The notes beneath the pieces are model-generated. The model searched no databases. It was not told the origin of the DNA and saw nothing but the letters and a program-made list of their open reading frames with translations. Below, one piece after another: positions 45,403-54,938 of a stretch of DNA of 64,000 nucleotides. The translations under genes and the position numbers were made by a program. The DNA comes from Peribacillus asahii (GTDB lineage: Bacteria > Bacillota > Bacilli > Bacillales > DSM-1321). The stretch's first letter is position 1, and each line of letters opens with the position of its first letter. The DNA is taken from NCBI RefSeq assembly GCF_003570725.1, contig NZ_QWVS01000033.1:20174-84173 (forward strand). Reading direction: 5' to 3'.

Positions 45403-45570
45403 TTAAAACCCTTTAAAACGTTTACGTTCGTTCATATTATGTAAAAAGAGAAACAGAACAAACAATAAAATAGGGGAGGTAATATATAAAGGCATTAATT
45501 TCATAAATCCTAGCAGTTGGAAAAAGATAGAGAGGAATAGAAGGACAAATAAAATAATAAATTTAAACAT
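45403..45570 (-). CDS. small two-helix membrane protein in the yizD position
   Basis: 55 residues. Two hydrophobic helices (FKFIILFVLLFLSIFFQLLG and YITSPILLFVLFLFL) are followed by a basic tail NMNERKRFKGF. AAGGAGAG precedes the ATG at 45570. B. subtilis has a small gene, yizD, between pepF and the RoxS/yjbH region, so this may be its counterpart, but sequence identity cannot be judged here. Function unknown. Confidence 0.65.
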   Translation of the reverse strand: MFKFIILFVLLFLSIFFQLLGFMKLMPLYITSPILLFVLFLFLHNMNERKRFKGF

Positions 45571-45697
45571 TGTATGTCTCTCCTTTATCATATTAAAATA
45601 ACATTTAACTTTATCTTCATATATAGTTAAATAATGGATTTAGAAAGCTTTATTTTACAGTTTATGTAGATAATAAATGAATATGATTATGACAAAT

Positions 45698-45749
45698 ATG
45701 TGAAGTTTCGCACATACTTATTGAAAAAACAGCATTTATCTGATATAGT
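45698..45749 (+). promoter_or_regulatory. promoter and Rex/Fnr-like box of roxS copy 1
   Basis: The inverted repeat ATGTGAAGTTTCGCACAT (45698-45715) ends six bases before TTGAAA-N17-TATAGT (45721-45749). The TGTGAA...CACA half-sites resemble Rex (TTGTGAA-N4-TTCACAA) and Fnr sites. The same layout precedes copy 2. Confidence 0.75.
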
Positions 45750-45756
45750 ACAGATA

Positions 45757-45872
45757 TGAAATAAATCACTACAAACTTATACCCCTTTGTTTGCATGTGA
45801 AATTTCTCCCATCCCCTTTGTTCGTATGAATAGATAAAAAGCCATGTAAATCATAGATTTACATGGCTTTTT
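45757..45872 (+). ncRNA. roxS: RoxS/RsaE small regulatory RNA, copy 1
   Basis: About 116 nucleotides. The segments ACAAACTTATACCCCTTTG, then TTTCTCCCATCCCCTTTG, match the conserved C-rich core of RoxS (B. subtilis) and RsaE (Staphylococcus), and the 3' end is a perfect 11-bp hairpin (GCCATGTAAAT / ATTTACATGGC) with TTTTT. The C-rich stretches pair with ribosome binding sites of TCA-cycle and other redox-related mRNAs. The place near yjbH matches the B. subtilis locus. In B. subtilis RoxS is controlled by ResD and Rex, which fits the upstream box. Confidence 0.9.
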
Positions 45873-45954
45873 CGTTACATATAGCGTTTGTAAAATAGGA
45901 AGTAGAGAAGGAGACATACTGTTATACAATATATAAATATAATAAGTGAACGTT

Positions 45955-46027
45955 TTGTGAAATCGTGCACAAACTACTTGATAAACGGTCTTGTTTTCTG
46001 TTATATTTATTGTGAAATGAGTCACAA
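45955..46027 (+). promoter_or_regulatory. promoter and two Rex/Fnr-like boxes of roxS copy 2
   Basis: Box TTGTGAAATCGTGCACAA (45955-45972) lies six bases before TTGATA at 45978, with a TATATT-like -10 near 46002. A second box TTGTGAAATGAGTCACAA (46010-46027) covers the start site and contains a perfect TGTGA-N6-TCACA. Each differs from the ideal Rex palindrome at one position. Confidence 0.75.
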
Positions 46028-46120
46028 ACAAACTTATACCTTTTTGTTTAATTGTGAAGGATTTCTCCTACCCCTTATTTTCTATACACTGGCCATGCAT
46101 ATAAAATGTATGGCTCTTTA
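46012..46120 (+). ncRNA. roxS: RoxS/RsaE-like small RNA, copy 2 (diverged)
   Basis: About 109 nucleotides, aligned to copy 1 through ACAAACTTATACC, GTTTAATTGTGAA and TTTCTCCTACCCCTT. The first C-rich block is reduced to CC followed by TTTTTG, while the second (CTCCTACCCC, 46065-46074) is kept. A 9-bp terminator hairpin (GCCATGCAT/ATGTATGGC) ends it. The tandem arrangement and promoter layout point to a duplication with altered targets. Confidence 0.8.
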
Positions 46121-46137
46121 TTTGTAAAAAAAAGCAG

Positions 46138-47037
46138 TCATTCAGCTGACTGCTTTTTTGTATACTTCCAAAATGTCCCGTATTTAGCGGGAATTTTTTT
46201 AACGACTTGTTTGAGAACAAGTTTTTTCATTTCTCGTTCGACCGTGCTTTTATTCATATTATAGACAGCTTCAATTTCTTTTGTAGCGACCAATTTAAAG
46301 CAACTCATGAATTGTTCGAGAGAAGGGGGAGCGCTTGGTTCGGGCAGACCTTTTAACATATCATCCAAAATTTGAACGTATACTTCATAAGGATACACGC
46401 CCGATAGCTTAATGCCTTCTTCTTCGATATTTTGGTTGAAGAAGACTAATGATGGAATTTCTTGAACATCCATTTCTGTTGTAATTTTTAGATCGCATTG
46501 AAATCCTTTCGAAGCGCTTGATGAAGTGATATCATGCATGAATTCATTGACATCTAGTCCCACGCTTTTGGCACACTCCGTTAACACATCGATATTGGAT
46601 ATATTTTTCTTTTTAATAAAAATGTATTCTTGTAATTTTCTTAAAAAATGAGTAGCCAATTTTCTTCCTTGAAGTTCGGCTGCTTTTATCGCAATAGATA
46701 CGATATGCGGGGAGGTGATAGGATCTTCCAACCATACATCACCATCACAAGACATGCCGGAACGGCTCGCTGTTTTTTCCCAAGCTTGAGCGATTTGTTC
46801 AAAACTTTTATTTTTCCCGATATTAAGAGAAGCTAGTTTTCCGCTTACTACATGTCGTAAGCTAAATAATTGACCGTATTCAATTTGTAGTTTTCGAATA
46901 ACTGGTTCCAATCCCCAGCATTCAGGACAAAGAGGGTCAATAAACACATAAATCTCAATTGGCTTTTTTCCAATATCATAACAATGTTGTCGTTTACTCC
47001 AATCGGAAATGTTGAAAACGGATTTATGGACGCTCAA
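46138..47037 (-). CDS. spxH: SpxH (YjbH), ClpXP adaptor for Spx
   Basis: 299 residues, DsbA-like thioredoxin fold. C37-P-E-C40 is in [16 protein letters not shown], followed by the helical insert and a C-terminal region ([20 protein letters not shown]) that binds Spx. It delivers Spx to ClpXP and is inactivated or aggregated under stress. The start overlaps the yjbI stop by four bases, so they form an operon as in B. subtilis. No His-rich N-terminus is present. Confidence 0.93.
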   Translation of the reverse strand: MSVHKSVFNISDWSKRQHCYDIGKKPIEIYVFIDPLCPECWGLEPVIRKLQIEYGQLFSLRHVVSGKLASLNIGKNKSFEQIAQAWEKTASRSGMSCDGDVWLEDPITSPHIVSIAIKAAELQGRKLATHFLRKLQEYIFIKKKNISNIDVLTECAKSVGLDVNEFMHDITSSSASKGFQCDLKITTEMDVQEIPSLVFFNQNIEEEGIKLSGVYPYEVYVQILDDMLKGLPEPSAPPSLEQFMSCFKLVATKEIEAVYNMNKSTVEREMKKLVLKQVVKKIPAKYGTFWKYTKKQSAE

Positions 47038-47438
47038 CTGTCTTCTCCTTTCCCATCAGTGGAAGCTGTATTAACCATATGTTGTGCTGTCAAGAAGAGG
47101 CGATGATAGAAAAAATCACGAATTTCACCTTCAAGACCGATTTCATCCATGGCTTCATACATACAGGAAAGCCATGCTTTTGCTCGTTCTGGTGTAATTT
47201 CAAATGGAAGATGTCGAGCTCTTAGCATTGGATGACCATGTTCATCTGTATAAAGGGAAGGACCTCCCAAGTATTGAGTCATAAATTGTTTTTGTTTTCG
47301 AATGGTTTCACTTAAGTCATCAGGAAAGATTGGATGCAAATCGGGATGTTTTTGAACTTTGGAGTAAAATGCATCAATTAACCTGTGTAATTGCCCTTCT
47401 CCAATGGCTTCATATGGTGTAGGGTTCCCTTGCGTCAT
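47034..47438 (-). CDS. yjbI: group II truncated haemoglobin (YjbI)
   Basis: 134 residues, the standard TrHbO length. Proximal H76 is in RARHLPFEI, the B-helix region has FYSKV, and Trp in RAKAWLSCM is the conserved G8 residue. In B. subtilis it protects SpxH/Spx chemistry and may handle oxygen species. It is the first gene of the yjbI-spxH pair, with AAAGGAG upstream. Confidence 0.95.
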   Translation of the reverse strand: MTQGNPTPYEAIGEGQLHRLIDAFYSKVQKHPDLHPIFPDDLSETIRKQKQFMTQYLGGPSLYTDEHGHPMLRARHLPFEITPERAKAWLSCMYEAMDEIGLEGEIRDFFYHRLFLTAQHMVNTASTDGKGEDS

Positions 47439-47676
47439 GCTGATTACTCCTTTTATGAAAAGATAATCCGACGTTGTTTTAGTTTAGCCGGATATTTAAT
47501 CATTATTTTAACAATGGACACTTAATATCACAAATTTCTAGCTTGGTGAAAATTTTACACAGAAATGTTTGGAATTAGATTTTGTGTGATCGATTGAATT
47601 CAAACGATTATAAGTTTATAAGATTATTTCATATGAATGAGCCTGAAATCAATAACAGAATTTAACAGAAATAACG

Positions 47677-47707
47677 ATAAAAAAGTCGACTCATTTCATA
47701 GTCGACT
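47677..47707 (-). terminator. cwlQ terminator
   Basis: 8-base arms AGTCGACT/AGTCGACT around an 8-base loop, with a T-tract on the minus strand. Confidence 0.8.
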
Positions 47708-47715
47708 GTAAAAGC

Positions 47716-48339
47716 TTAGCTTAAATATGTATCCATGATTTTAGCTACATAATTTTGTGTTTCTTTAAAAGGAGGGATGCCACCGTATTTATCAACATTT
47801 CCAGGGCCGGCATTGTAGGCTGCTAAAGCTTTTTCAAGGTCCCCATCATACTTAGTGAGCATATTGCTTAAATATTTACTGCCTCCCATAATATTCTCTG
47901 CTGGGTCAAAAATGTTTTGCACCCCTAAACTTCTCGCTGTGGCAGGCATTAATTGCATTAATCCGCTAGCACCTGCATAGCTTTTGGCATCTGGATTAAA
48001 ATTAGATTCTTGTTGAATCACAGATTTAATTAATTTCTCAGGCAGTTTATATAAAGCAGCAGCTTCTGTAATAATTGCATCATAATCTGTTTTTTTGTCT
48101 GGAGTTGAACTCGTTTGCGGAATTGCGTCAGATTGTGACGGCATGTGTATATTGTTAGAAAGCGTGCTCCATACAGAACCTAATGATTGAGTCGCCTTTT
48201 CTCCTAGTGTGTCACTTGACAGCACGTCTGTCAGCATATCTTGAAAAAGGGAATTAGAACTACTGCCTGTAGAATTCGTGCTTGAAAGTGATTGAAGAGC
48301 TTGTAGCTCAATAAGCGTTTTAATAGTCTGGACATTCAT
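47716..48339 (-). CDS. yjbJ: lytic transglycosylase (YjbJ/CwlQ type)
   Basis: 207 residues. A Ser/Thr/Asn-rich N-terminal half is followed by an SLT domain from about residue 88: the catalytic Glu is in [13 protein letters not shown], then [15 protein letters not shown] and [17 protein letters not shown]. It matches B. subtilis YjbJ/CwlQ, which has muramidase and transglycosylase activity. ATG at 48339 is preferred because GGGGGTG is placed before it. No signal peptide is obvious, as in the homologue. Confidence 0.88.
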   Translation of the reverse strand: MNVQTIKTLIELQALQSLSSTNSTGSSSNSLFQDMLTDVLSSDTLGEKATQSLGSVWSTLSNNIHMPSQSDAIPQTSSTPDKKTDYDAIITEAAALYKLPEKLIKSVIQQESNFNPDAKSYAGASGLMQLMPATARSLGVQNIFDPAENIMGGSKYLSNMLTKYDGDLEKALAAYNAGPGNVDKYGGIPPFKETQNYVAKIMDTYLS

Positions 48340-48367
48340 CCATTTCACCCCCATTTATGAAGCGAAA

Positions 48368-48946
48368 TTATTCGCCAAAAGTTGCTTCGTAAAAGCGCTT
48401 AACTTTATTTTCGGTTTCTCGAAGCGGAATTTGAAGTGTTTCCAGCAGTTCCCTGAAAACTTTTTCTCCACTTTCTGCATTTTGCACTTCATATTCCAGT
48501 TCATAATCTTCTTTCCCTGCATAAAAACTATGGTCAACGACGAGCAATCCATCTTGAAAGGGGAGTTCAGCGCGATCTGTCCGCAATGAACCGAAGCATA
48601 TGAAATCCGACGGGTTCAGCTTAGCTTGAATAATAAGTGCTTGTATAGGACCTTCAGGGAATAGTCCATCCTGTAGAAAAGCTTCGGCTTCTTGTTTAGA
48701 TAATGCTTGGTTAGATTCTAATAAGCCTTCTTTTGCCGGCTGTTTTAAAGTGAGCTCATATGCTTCGTTTTTCTCGCGAATCCGTAGAGCGGAATATTGT
48801 TTTTTTAAATCAAAATCTTTCGTATCGAAGTAATGGTTTTGTTGCGTGATAAAAGAATCAGGTGTGATTTGGAAATGGTGTACAAGCTTCTCAAATGCTT
48901 CTTTAGAGAGCAGGTTTTTAAATTCAATTTCAATATGCTGGTCCAT
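48368..48946 (-). CDS. yjbK: CYTH domain protein YjbK
   Basis: 192 residues. The N-terminal EIEFKNLLSKEAFEKL holds the E-x-E-x-K motif of CYTH/triphosphate tunnel enzymes, followed by NHYFDTKDF and ALRIREKNE with basic tunnel residues. Such proteins hydrolyse triphosphates (thiamine triphosphate, tripolyphosphate) or have regulatory roles. It lies just upstream of yjbJ on the same strand and divergent from the alarmone synthetase gene. Confidence 0.9.
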   Translation of the reverse strand: MDQHIEIEFKNLLSKEAFEKLVHHFQITPDSFITQQNHYFDTKDFDLKKQYSALRIREKNEAYELTLKQPAKEGLLESNQALSKQEAEAFLQDGLFPEGPIQALIIQAKLNPSDFICFGSLRTDRAELPFQDGLLVVDHSFYAGKEDYELEYEVQNAESGEKVFRELLETLQIPLRETENKVKRFYEATFGE

Positions 48947-49269
48947 CTGTAATTCCTTTCTTTGAGCCTTTTTATTTTAATGATATAAGAACCAACTTTT
49001 CTGTCAAATGTTCTTCAATTATTTTTCCAGATAATCTTTCAATATTTAGGCATGACCTGCAGGATATGATAAAATATAATCGTTAAGTGGAGAAATAATG
49101 TCTCAGATTATGTAGAATTATGTTCTCCCGAAAAGATTCTAGAAGAGAAGGATAAATATACATATATATTTGCAGGCTTAAAAGTATTAGGCTGTTTGTG
49201 AGTGAATGATAGGGGAAACTGCTATAACAAATAGTAGATTTTGTTTAGAGAGAATTAGGTGGTGCAGCA
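48947..49269. other. intergenic region between yjbK and the alarmone synthetase gene
   Basis: 323 bases. B. subtilis has yjbL here; no such gene is seen. A TATGAT at 49065 is a possible -10, but no good -35 is at the right distance. Nothing else stands out. Confidence 0.4.
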
Positions 49270-49899
49270 ATGGAACAATGGGATGATTTTTTGGCGCCTT
49301 ATAAACAGGCTGTTGAGGAACTGAAGGTTAAATTAAAGGGATTGAGAGTACAATTTGAACGTGCACAAGTTCATTCTCCGATTGAATTTGTGACAGGTCG
49401 GGTTAAGCCCATTTCTAGTATATTAGATAAGGCTAGTCAAAAAAATATTCCGCTCGATAAGTTAGATACAGAAATACAAGATATTGCAGGGCTTAGAATG
49501 ATGTGCCAGTTTGTTGATGATATTAAGCAAGTTGTCGAGTTGCTGAGAAATAGAAATGATTTTGAGATTATAGAAGAGCGGGATTATATTTCGCATCAAA
49601 AAAATAGCGGCTATCGTTCATATCATGTTGTCATTTGTTATCCAGTTCAAACGATTAATGGAGAGAAAAAAATCTTAGCAGAGATTCAAATTCGGACATT
49701 AGCCATGAATTTCTGGGCAACAATTGAACATTCTTTAAACTATAAATATAAAGGTGATTTCCCGAAAGACATTCAAATTCGTTTGAAGCGCGCAGCAGAA
49801 GCGGCCTTTTTATTGGATGAAGAAATGTCTCAAATTCGATTAGAAATTCAAGAAGCACAACGGCTTTTTTCTAGAAAAAAAGACTCAAAGGACCATTGA
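49270..49899 (+). CDS. sasB: small alarmone synthetase SasB (RelQ/YjbM)
   Basis: 209 residues, a single synthetase domain without hydrolase or ACT parts. Key blocks are GRVKPISSILDKA, DIAGLRMMCQF, SHQKNSGYRSYHVVI (the GYRSYH loop) and EIQIRTLAMNFWATIEHSLNYK. It makes (p)ppGpp from ATP and GDP or GTP. It is the first gene of sasB-nadF-yjbO, as in B. subtilis. Confidence 0.95.
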   Translation: MEQWDDFLAPYKQAVEELKVKLKGLRVQFERAQVHSPIEFVTGRVKPISSILDKASQKNIPLDKLDTEIQDIAGLRMMCQFVDDIKQVVELLRNRNDFEIIEERDYISHQKNSGYRSYHVVICYPVQTINGEKKILAEIQIRTLAMNFWATIEHSLNYKYKGDFPKDIQIRLKRAAEAAFLLDEEMSQIRLEIQEAQRLFSRKKDSKDH

Positions 49900-49939
49900 T
49901 AGTTTAGTTAAACAAATATAACTAGTAGGGTGTGGATGT

Positions 49940-50734
49940 ATGAAATTTGCAATTACTTCAAAAGGAGATACAAAATCGAATAATTTAATGCAGCGGATGA
50001 GAACGTATCTTCAAGATTTTAATTTGAAATATGATGAAGATCAACCAGACATCGTGATATCCGTTGGAGGGGATGGGACATTATTATATGCGTTTCATCG
50101 CTATAAAAACCGTCTGGATAAAACAGCTTTTGTCGGTGTTCATACAGGTCATCTTGGATTCTATGCGGACTGGACTCCTGATGAGATTGAAAAATTAGTG
50201 ATTGCCTTGGCAAAAACGCCATTTCAAGTTGTTGAATATCCATTGCTTGAAACGATTGTGCGTTACCAGCACGGCGGACGTGAAGCAAGATTTCTTGCTT
50301 TAAATGAATCAACGGTAAAGAGCGTGGAAGGGACGCTTGTCATGGATGTAGAAATTCGCGGTCAGCATTTCGAAAGATTCCGCGGCGATGGCTTATGTAT
50401 TGCAACGCCTTCAGGAAGTACGGCGTATAACAAGGCATTAGGAGGGGCTATTATTCATCCTTCTATTGATGCCATTCAAGTAACGGAACTTGCCTCGATT
50501 AACAATCGGGTGTTTAGAACGGTTGGTTCCCCATTATTGCTTCCTGCACATCATACATGTACGCTGCGTCCGGTCAATGATGTGAATTTCCAAATTACGG
50601 TCGACCATTTAACATTGCTTCAGGAAGATGTTAAATCGATTCAATGTCGTGTAGCGGATGAAAAAATTCGTTTTGCAAGATTTAGACCATTTCCATTTTG
50701 GAAAAGGGTACACGATTCATTTATTGCAAACTAA
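49940..50734 (+). CDS. nadF: NAD kinase
   Basis: 264 residues. The catalytic GGDGT (residues 43-47) is in [11 protein letters not shown], and the NE/D motif and glycine-rich block [15 protein letters not shown] are present. It phosphorylates NAD to NADP with ATP. It follows sasB by 40 bases and precedes yjbO by 15. Confidence 0.96.
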   Translation: MKFAITSKGDTKSNNLMQRMRTYLQDFNLKYDEDQPDIVISVGGDGTLLYAFHRYKNRLDKTAFVGVHTGHLGFYADWTPDEIEKLVIALAKTPFQVVEYPLLETIVRYQHGGREARFLALNESTVKSVEGTLVMDVEIRGQHFERFRGDGLCIATPSGSTAYNKALGGAIIHPSIDAIQVTELASINNRVFRTVGSPLLLPAHHTCTLRPVNDVNFQITVDHLTLLQEDVKSIQCRVADEKIRFARFRPFPFWKRVHDSFIAN

Positions 50735-50749
50735 AGGAGTTTACAACCG

Positions 50750-51652
50750 ATGTCTAGTCAATCATGTTTCTCCTTAAGCTGGACGGTCACAGAAGAAGAG
50801 GCAGCAAGTCTATTACGAGAATTTTTGATGAAGCAGGAGATTTCAAAAGCGGCTTTAACGGATATTAAATTTAAGGGCGGTAGAATCGAGGTAAACGGGA
50901 TAGAAGTGACGGTAAGAGAAAAGCTTAAAGCGGGCGATCAAGTTGTTGTCACGTTTCCGAAAGAAGAACCGAGTTCAGGCTTGCGTGCCGAATCACTGCC
51001 ACTCGATATAATTTATGAGGATGAGTATCTTTTAGTTGTAAAAAAACCAGCCGGCATGAATACGATTCCTTCAAGAGAACATCCATATGGAAGTCTAGCA
51101 AATGCTTTAGCAGGCTATTATAAGGAACAAAATATAGCGGCAACGATTCATATTGCAACGCGTCTGGACCGTGATACATCAGGTTTAGTTCTAATTGCTA
51201 AACATCGTCACATTCATCACTTGTTAAGCAAACAACAGAAGCAAGGGGATGTTAAACGACGTTATCAAGCTGTTGCGGAAGGGACACTTGCTCTTGAGCA
51301 GGGGAGAATTGAGGAACCAATTGGCCGGAAAACAACGAGCATTATGGAACGAGAAGTGCGTGAGGATGGACAATATGCGTGTACGTTGTATCGTGTTTTA
51401 GAGCGATTGCCTGACTATACATTTGTAGAACTTCAGCTGCTCACTGGTCGAACGCATCAAATTCGTGTTCATATGGCGTATATCGGTCATCCGCTCGCAG
51501 GGGATGACTTATATGGCGGGACGCGGGATAAAATCTCTCGTCAAGCCCTGCATTGCTATGCCTTAATGTTCACACATCCCGTAACAAGGCGCACGATGAG
51601 TTTCACGGAAGACCTTCCAGAGGATATGAAAATGTTAGTAGTAAAGAAATAA
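50750..51652 (+). CDS. yjbO: RluA/RluD family pseudouridine synthase (YjbO)
   Basis: 300 residues. An S4-like N-terminal part (EFLMKQEISKAALTDIKFKGG) and the catalytic motif RLDRDTSGLVLIAK with D140, plus RTHQIRVHMAYIGHPL, identify a pseudouridine synthase. The exact RNA site is unknown; B. subtilis YjbO is in the same operon position. A terminator follows. Confidence 0.92.
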   Translation: MSSQSCFSLSWTVTEEEAASLLREFLMKQEISKAALTDIKFKGGRIEVNGIEVTVREKLKAGDQVVVTFPKEEPSSGLRAESLPLDIIYEDEYLLVVKKPAGMNTIPSREHPYGSLANALAGYYKEQNIAATIHIATRLDRDTSGLVLIAKHRHIHHLLSKQQKQGDVKRRYQAVAEGTLALEQGRIEEPIGRKTTSIMEREVREDGQYACTLYRVLERLPDYTFVELQLLTGRTHQIRVHMAYIGHPLAGDDLYGGTRDKISRQALHCYALMFTHPVTRRTMSFTEDLPEDMKMLVVKK

Positions 51653-51661
51653 GTTCAACAT

Positions 51662-51690
51662 AAAAAACTCGCATAAGCGAGTTTTTTATG
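51662..51690 (+). terminator. terminator of the sasB-nadF-yjbO operon
   Basis: 11-base arms AAAAAACTCGC/GCGAGTTTTTT with a 4-base loop. Confidence 0.9.
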
Positions 51691-51739
51691 TTGAACGGCG
51701 ATTGATAGTCATGGAAAATTCTTATACTAACAGAGACTC

Positions 51740-52483
51740 TCAATCAAAGGATGTTCTGAATTTTTCTGGTACATAAGGCATGGTGGATGGCACGGAAAAT
51801 AACTGAAACTCTGGATAGCGAAGGGCTGTTAATTTACCGCCAAAGACGCATCCTGTATCAATATTATACGTATGATTCACTTGACGGGCTTCTGGAACAG
51901 GTGTATGACCATAGATAATCCATGCATCTCCGTTGTACTGCTTTGCCCAGTCCCGCCTAACAGGAGAGCCATCCGGATGCTTAGCTCCGGATATATCGCC
52001 GTAAAGAACAAAGGTTTTTACTTTATGATGAGTCTGCCCGATATAATCTTGGCGGATGCCAGCGTGGGCAATGACGAGTTTCCCTCCATCGGTTACTTGA
52101 TAGAGGGGAGCGTGTTCATATAAATCCATAAACTTTTTGCGGATCTTTTTTTGTTCCCGAGTGGATAAAGCTTTATATTCTGCAACAGTCGTTTCTAGGC
52201 CGTGAGAAATAGTTACTTTATTTCCTAAGAAATATCGATATAGTTTATTGCAATGGTTTCCAGGAGCATATAAAGCTACCTGGTGAACGACGACTAACTG
52301 ATGAATGACGTCAATTACTTTTAGCGAATTGGGGCCTCGGTCTGTTAAATCACCGACAAAACCTAGAATTCGACCATCTGGATGAATCGGTACACCGCTT
52401 TCCCAAGAATACCCCAATTCTTTTGTTAATTGCTCCAGTTCGGTAAAACAGCCATGAATGTCACCAATTATATCAATTTTCAT
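51740..52483 (-). CDS. prpE: PrpE, symmetric Ap4A hydrolase-type phosphatase
   Basis: 247 residues. Metallophosphatase motifs are present in order: GDIHGCF (residues 7-13), [17 protein letters not shown], then AHAGIRQD and YGHTPV. PrpE splits diadenosine tetraphosphate to ADP and has been linked to germination in B. subtilis. It is convergent with yjbO. Confidence 0.92.
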   Translation of the reverse strand: MKIDIIGDIHGCFTELEQLTKELGYSWESGVPIHPDGRILGFVGDLTDRGPNSLKVIDVIHQLVVVHQVALYAPGNHCNKLYRYFLGNKVTISHGLETTVAEYKALSTREQKKIRKKFMDLYEHAPLYQVTDGGKLVIAHAGIRQDYIGQTHHKVKTFVLYGDISGAKHPDGSPVRRDWAKQYNGDAWIIYGHTPVPEARQVNHTYNIDTGCVFGGKLTALRYPEFQLFSVPSTMPYVPEKFRTSFD

Positions 52484-52591
52484 AATTCACATCCTTTGTT
52501 TCATTTGTATAATGTATATGGTATTAGTATAGTGTTTTTTTATGAATATAAAACATAGATTGATTTTTACAGCATGAAAGGAGGGCAAGGC

Positions 52592-53968
52592 ATGCTAGTG
52601 GAGTTAGAGGAGAAAGAAGCGACATTAATTAACGTGGGCTTATTAATAGAGGCGTTAAAAACGGAAAATCTCGATCGATTTCGAGCGGAGTTTACCGAGC
52701 TTCATCCATATGATCAAGCCCAGTTTTATACGCATATTTCTGAAGAGTTACGTGCTGTTTTATACCGCTATGTTGCACCGAAGGAAATGGCCGAGTTATT
52801 TGAGAATATTGAGATTGATGAAGAAGATTATGAAAAGTTTTTAGCCGAGATGGATCCTGTTTATGTAGCAGATATGCTCTCGCATATGTATGCCGATGAT
52901 GCGGCTGATGTTTTGCATGAGCTTAATGAAGAACAGGCTAGTAATTATTTAACGATGATGGATGATGAAGCGGCTCAAGAGGTCCAAGAGCTGCTTGGGT
53001 ATAAAGAGTATACAGCAGGTAGTTTGATGACACCAGAGTTTATCTCTGTTGAAGCGAATGCTACCGTCTCCTTTGCGATGAAAACCTTAAAACAGGAAGC
53101 TCCAAATGCAGAGACGATTTACTATGTATTTGTAACAGATACTAACAAGAAATTACTAGGCGTACTATCTCTTCGTACTCTTATCGTTTCTCCTGATGAT
53201 GCCGTAATTGAAGACTTAATGGATGATCGGGTTGTATCGGTTCTAGTAACAGAAGATCAGGAAGAAGTCGCTCATAAGATGCGGGATTATAATCTTCTTG
53301 CTGTTCCTGTTGTCGATGAAAAACATCATTTGCTCGGTATTATTACAGTCGATGATATTATTGATGTAATGGATGAAGAAGCCTCGGATGATTATTCTAA
53401 ATTAGCGGGTGTGAGCGATTTAGATAGCGTGGATAAAAGTCCGCTTTCTGCGGCCAAAAAAAGGCTGCCCTGGCTTATTATTTTGCTGTTTCTAGGAATG
53501 ATGACTGCAAGCTTAATCGGTCAGTTTGAAGAAACGCTCAGTCAAAAAGCGATTTTAGCCGTGTTTATTCCGTTAATCGGGGGGATGGCAGGAAATACAG
53601 GTACACAAGCCTTGGCTGTTGCGGTTCGCGGGATTGCGACAGGTGATTTAATACATGAAAACAAGTGGAAACTAGTTATGCGTGAAGCAGGAACAGGGTT
53701 GATTACAGGTGCTATTTGCGGCGTGGTTGTAACAGGCATTGTCTATGTGTGGCAGCAAGATTTACTGCTTGGGGCATTAGTAGGGGCTTCTATCTTTATT
53801 ACATTAATTGTCGCGACACTGGCAGGTTCGCTCGTTCCTTTATTTATGCATAAAATGAAGATTGATCCAGCTGTAGCCTCAGGGCCTTTTATCACGACGA
53901 TTAATGATATTATTAGCATTTTAATTTACTTCGGACTAGCGACAACGTTTATGCATTATTTATTATAG
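52592..53968 (+). CDS. mgtE: magnesium transporter MgtE
   Basis: 458 residues. A cytosolic MgtE_N domain (about 20-125, acidic, with FLAEMDPVYVADMLSHM) is followed by two CBS domains (YKEYTAGSLMTPEFISV and HHLLGIITVDDIIDVM) and five membrane helices with IGGMAGNTGTQALAVAVRG, the ion-pore signature. ATG at 52592 follows AAGGAGGG. The gene lies between prpE and fabI where B. subtilis has thiamine genes. No M-box leader fits the 108 bases upstream. Confidence 0.94.
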   Translation: MLVELEEKEATLINVGLLIEALKTENLDRFRAEFTELHPYDQAQFYTHISEELRAVLYRYVAPKEMAELFENIEIDEEDYEKFLAEMDPVYVADMLSHMYADDAADVLHELNEEQASNYLTMMDDEAAQEVQELLGYKEYTAGSLMTPEFISVEANATVSFAMKTLKQEAPNAETIYYVFVTDTNKKLLGVLSLRTLIVSPDDAVIEDLMDDRVVSVLVTEDQEEVAHKMRDYNLLAVPVVDEKHHLLGIITVDDIIDVMDEEASDDYSKLAGVSDLDSVDKSPLSAAKKRLPWLIILLFLGMMTASLIGQFEETLSQKAILAVFIPLIGGMAGNTGTQALAVAVRGIATGDLIHENKWKLVMREAGTGLITGAICGVVVTGIVYVWQQDLLLGALVGASIFITLIVATLAGSLVPLFMHKMKIDPAVASGPFITTINDIISILIYFGLATTFMHYLL

Positions 53969-53984
53969 AGATGAAAGAACGAAG

Positions 53985-54019
53985 CAGGCTTACCCTAGAA
54001 GAGAAGGTAGGTCTGTTTG
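53985..54019 (+). terminator. weak terminator after mgtE
   Basis: Arms CAGGCTTACC/GGTAGGTCTG (two G-U) with an 11-base loop followed by TTTGG. Confidence 0.5.
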
Positions 54020-54067
54020 GCCTGTTGTCAGAAGATTGTTTAACAAAGCTAAAATATATAAAATAGT

Positions 54068-54116
54068 TTGTTTCTAGCTCGTCATTTGTTATACTGAGTT
54101 TAGTATCAGGTACTAA
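54068..54116 (+). promoter_or_regulatory. fabI promoter with FapR operator
   Basis: TTGTTT-N16-TATACT is followed at 54100-54116 by TTAGTATCAGGTACTAA, a 17-base near-perfect FapR box that overlaps the likely start site. Confidence 0.9.
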
Positions 54117-54150
54117 TAACTTGTATTAAAATATAGGAGGTCATCAATTA

Positions 54151-54924
54151 ATGACTTTTTCATTAAAAGGAAAAACATATATCGTAATGGGAGTTGCAAA
54201 TAAGCGAAGCATTGCTTGGGGAGTGGCACGTTCCTTACATAATGCTGGCGCACAGTTGATTTTTACTTATGGTAAAGAGCGTACAGAAAAAAGCGTGCGA
54301 GAATTGGCAGCAACTCTTGAAGGAGCAGAGCCTTTAATTTTACAATGCGATGTTACACAGGATGAAAGCATTGCTCAGTGCTTCCAAACGATTAAAGAAC
54401 AATATGGTGTCATTCACGGAATTGCGCACAGTGTAGCGTTTGCGAACAGAGAAGAACTGGATGGAGAGTTCGTTGATACAAGCCGTGAAGGGTTCTTGCT
54501 TGCTCATAATATTAGCTCTTATTCTTTAACAGCGGTTGCTAAGGCCGCTCAAGATATGATGACAGAAGGCGGAAGCATCGTTACGATGACCTACTTAGGC
54601 GGTGAGCGAGTGCTGCCGAATTATAATATCATGGGTGTTGCAAAAGCGTCTCTTGAAGCGAGCGTTCGTTATTTAGCTAGCTCTCTTGGTAAGCACAATA
54701 TTCGCGTAAATGCGATTTCAGCTGGCCCAATCCGTACTTTATCAGCAAAAGGAATTCGTGACTTCAATACAATTTTAAAGAAAATTGAAGAAGAAGCACC
54801 GCTAAGAAGAACGACAACGCCAGAAGAAGTAGGCGATACAGCGCTATTTTTATTTAGTGAATTATCACGAGGAATTACAGGCGAAAACATTCACGTAGAT
54901 TCCGGTTATCATATTCTAGGTTAA
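54151..54924 (+). CDS. fabI: enoyl-ACP reductase FabI
   Basis: 257 residues. An atypical SDR with GVANKRSIAWGVA cofactor loop and the Y-x6-K active site (Y158 and K165 in NYNIMGVAKASL), plus Y148. It reduces enoyl-ACP in the last elongation step with NAD(P)H and is the triclosan target. GGAGG precedes the ATG. A FapR site controls it, as with fabHA-fabF. Confidence 0.97.
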   Translation: MTFSLKGKTYIVMGVANKRSIAWGVARSLHNAGAQLIFTYGKERTEKSVRELAATLEGAEPLILQCDVTQDESIAQCFQTIKEQYGVIHGIAHSVAFANREELDGEFVDTSREGFLLAHNISSYSLTAVAKAAQDMMTEGGSIVTMTYLGGERVLPNYNIMGVAKASLEASVRYLASSLGKHNIRVNAISAGPIRTLSAKGIRDFNTILKKIEEEAPLRRTTTPEEVGDTALFLFSELSRGITGENIHVDSGYHILG

Positions 54925-54938
54925 TAAAGATAGCAGTC

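Noticed and set aside
45777..46031. 84-codon minus-strand frame across the roxS region
   Set aside because: It is antisense to two well-supported RNA genes and their promoters, without a ribosome site.
52484..52591. M-box riboswitch of mgtE
   Set aside because: The space is only 108 bases and none of the conserved helices or a terminator is visible.
53971..54066. 31-codon frame after mgtE
   Set aside because: No ribosome site and it covers the probable mgtE terminator.
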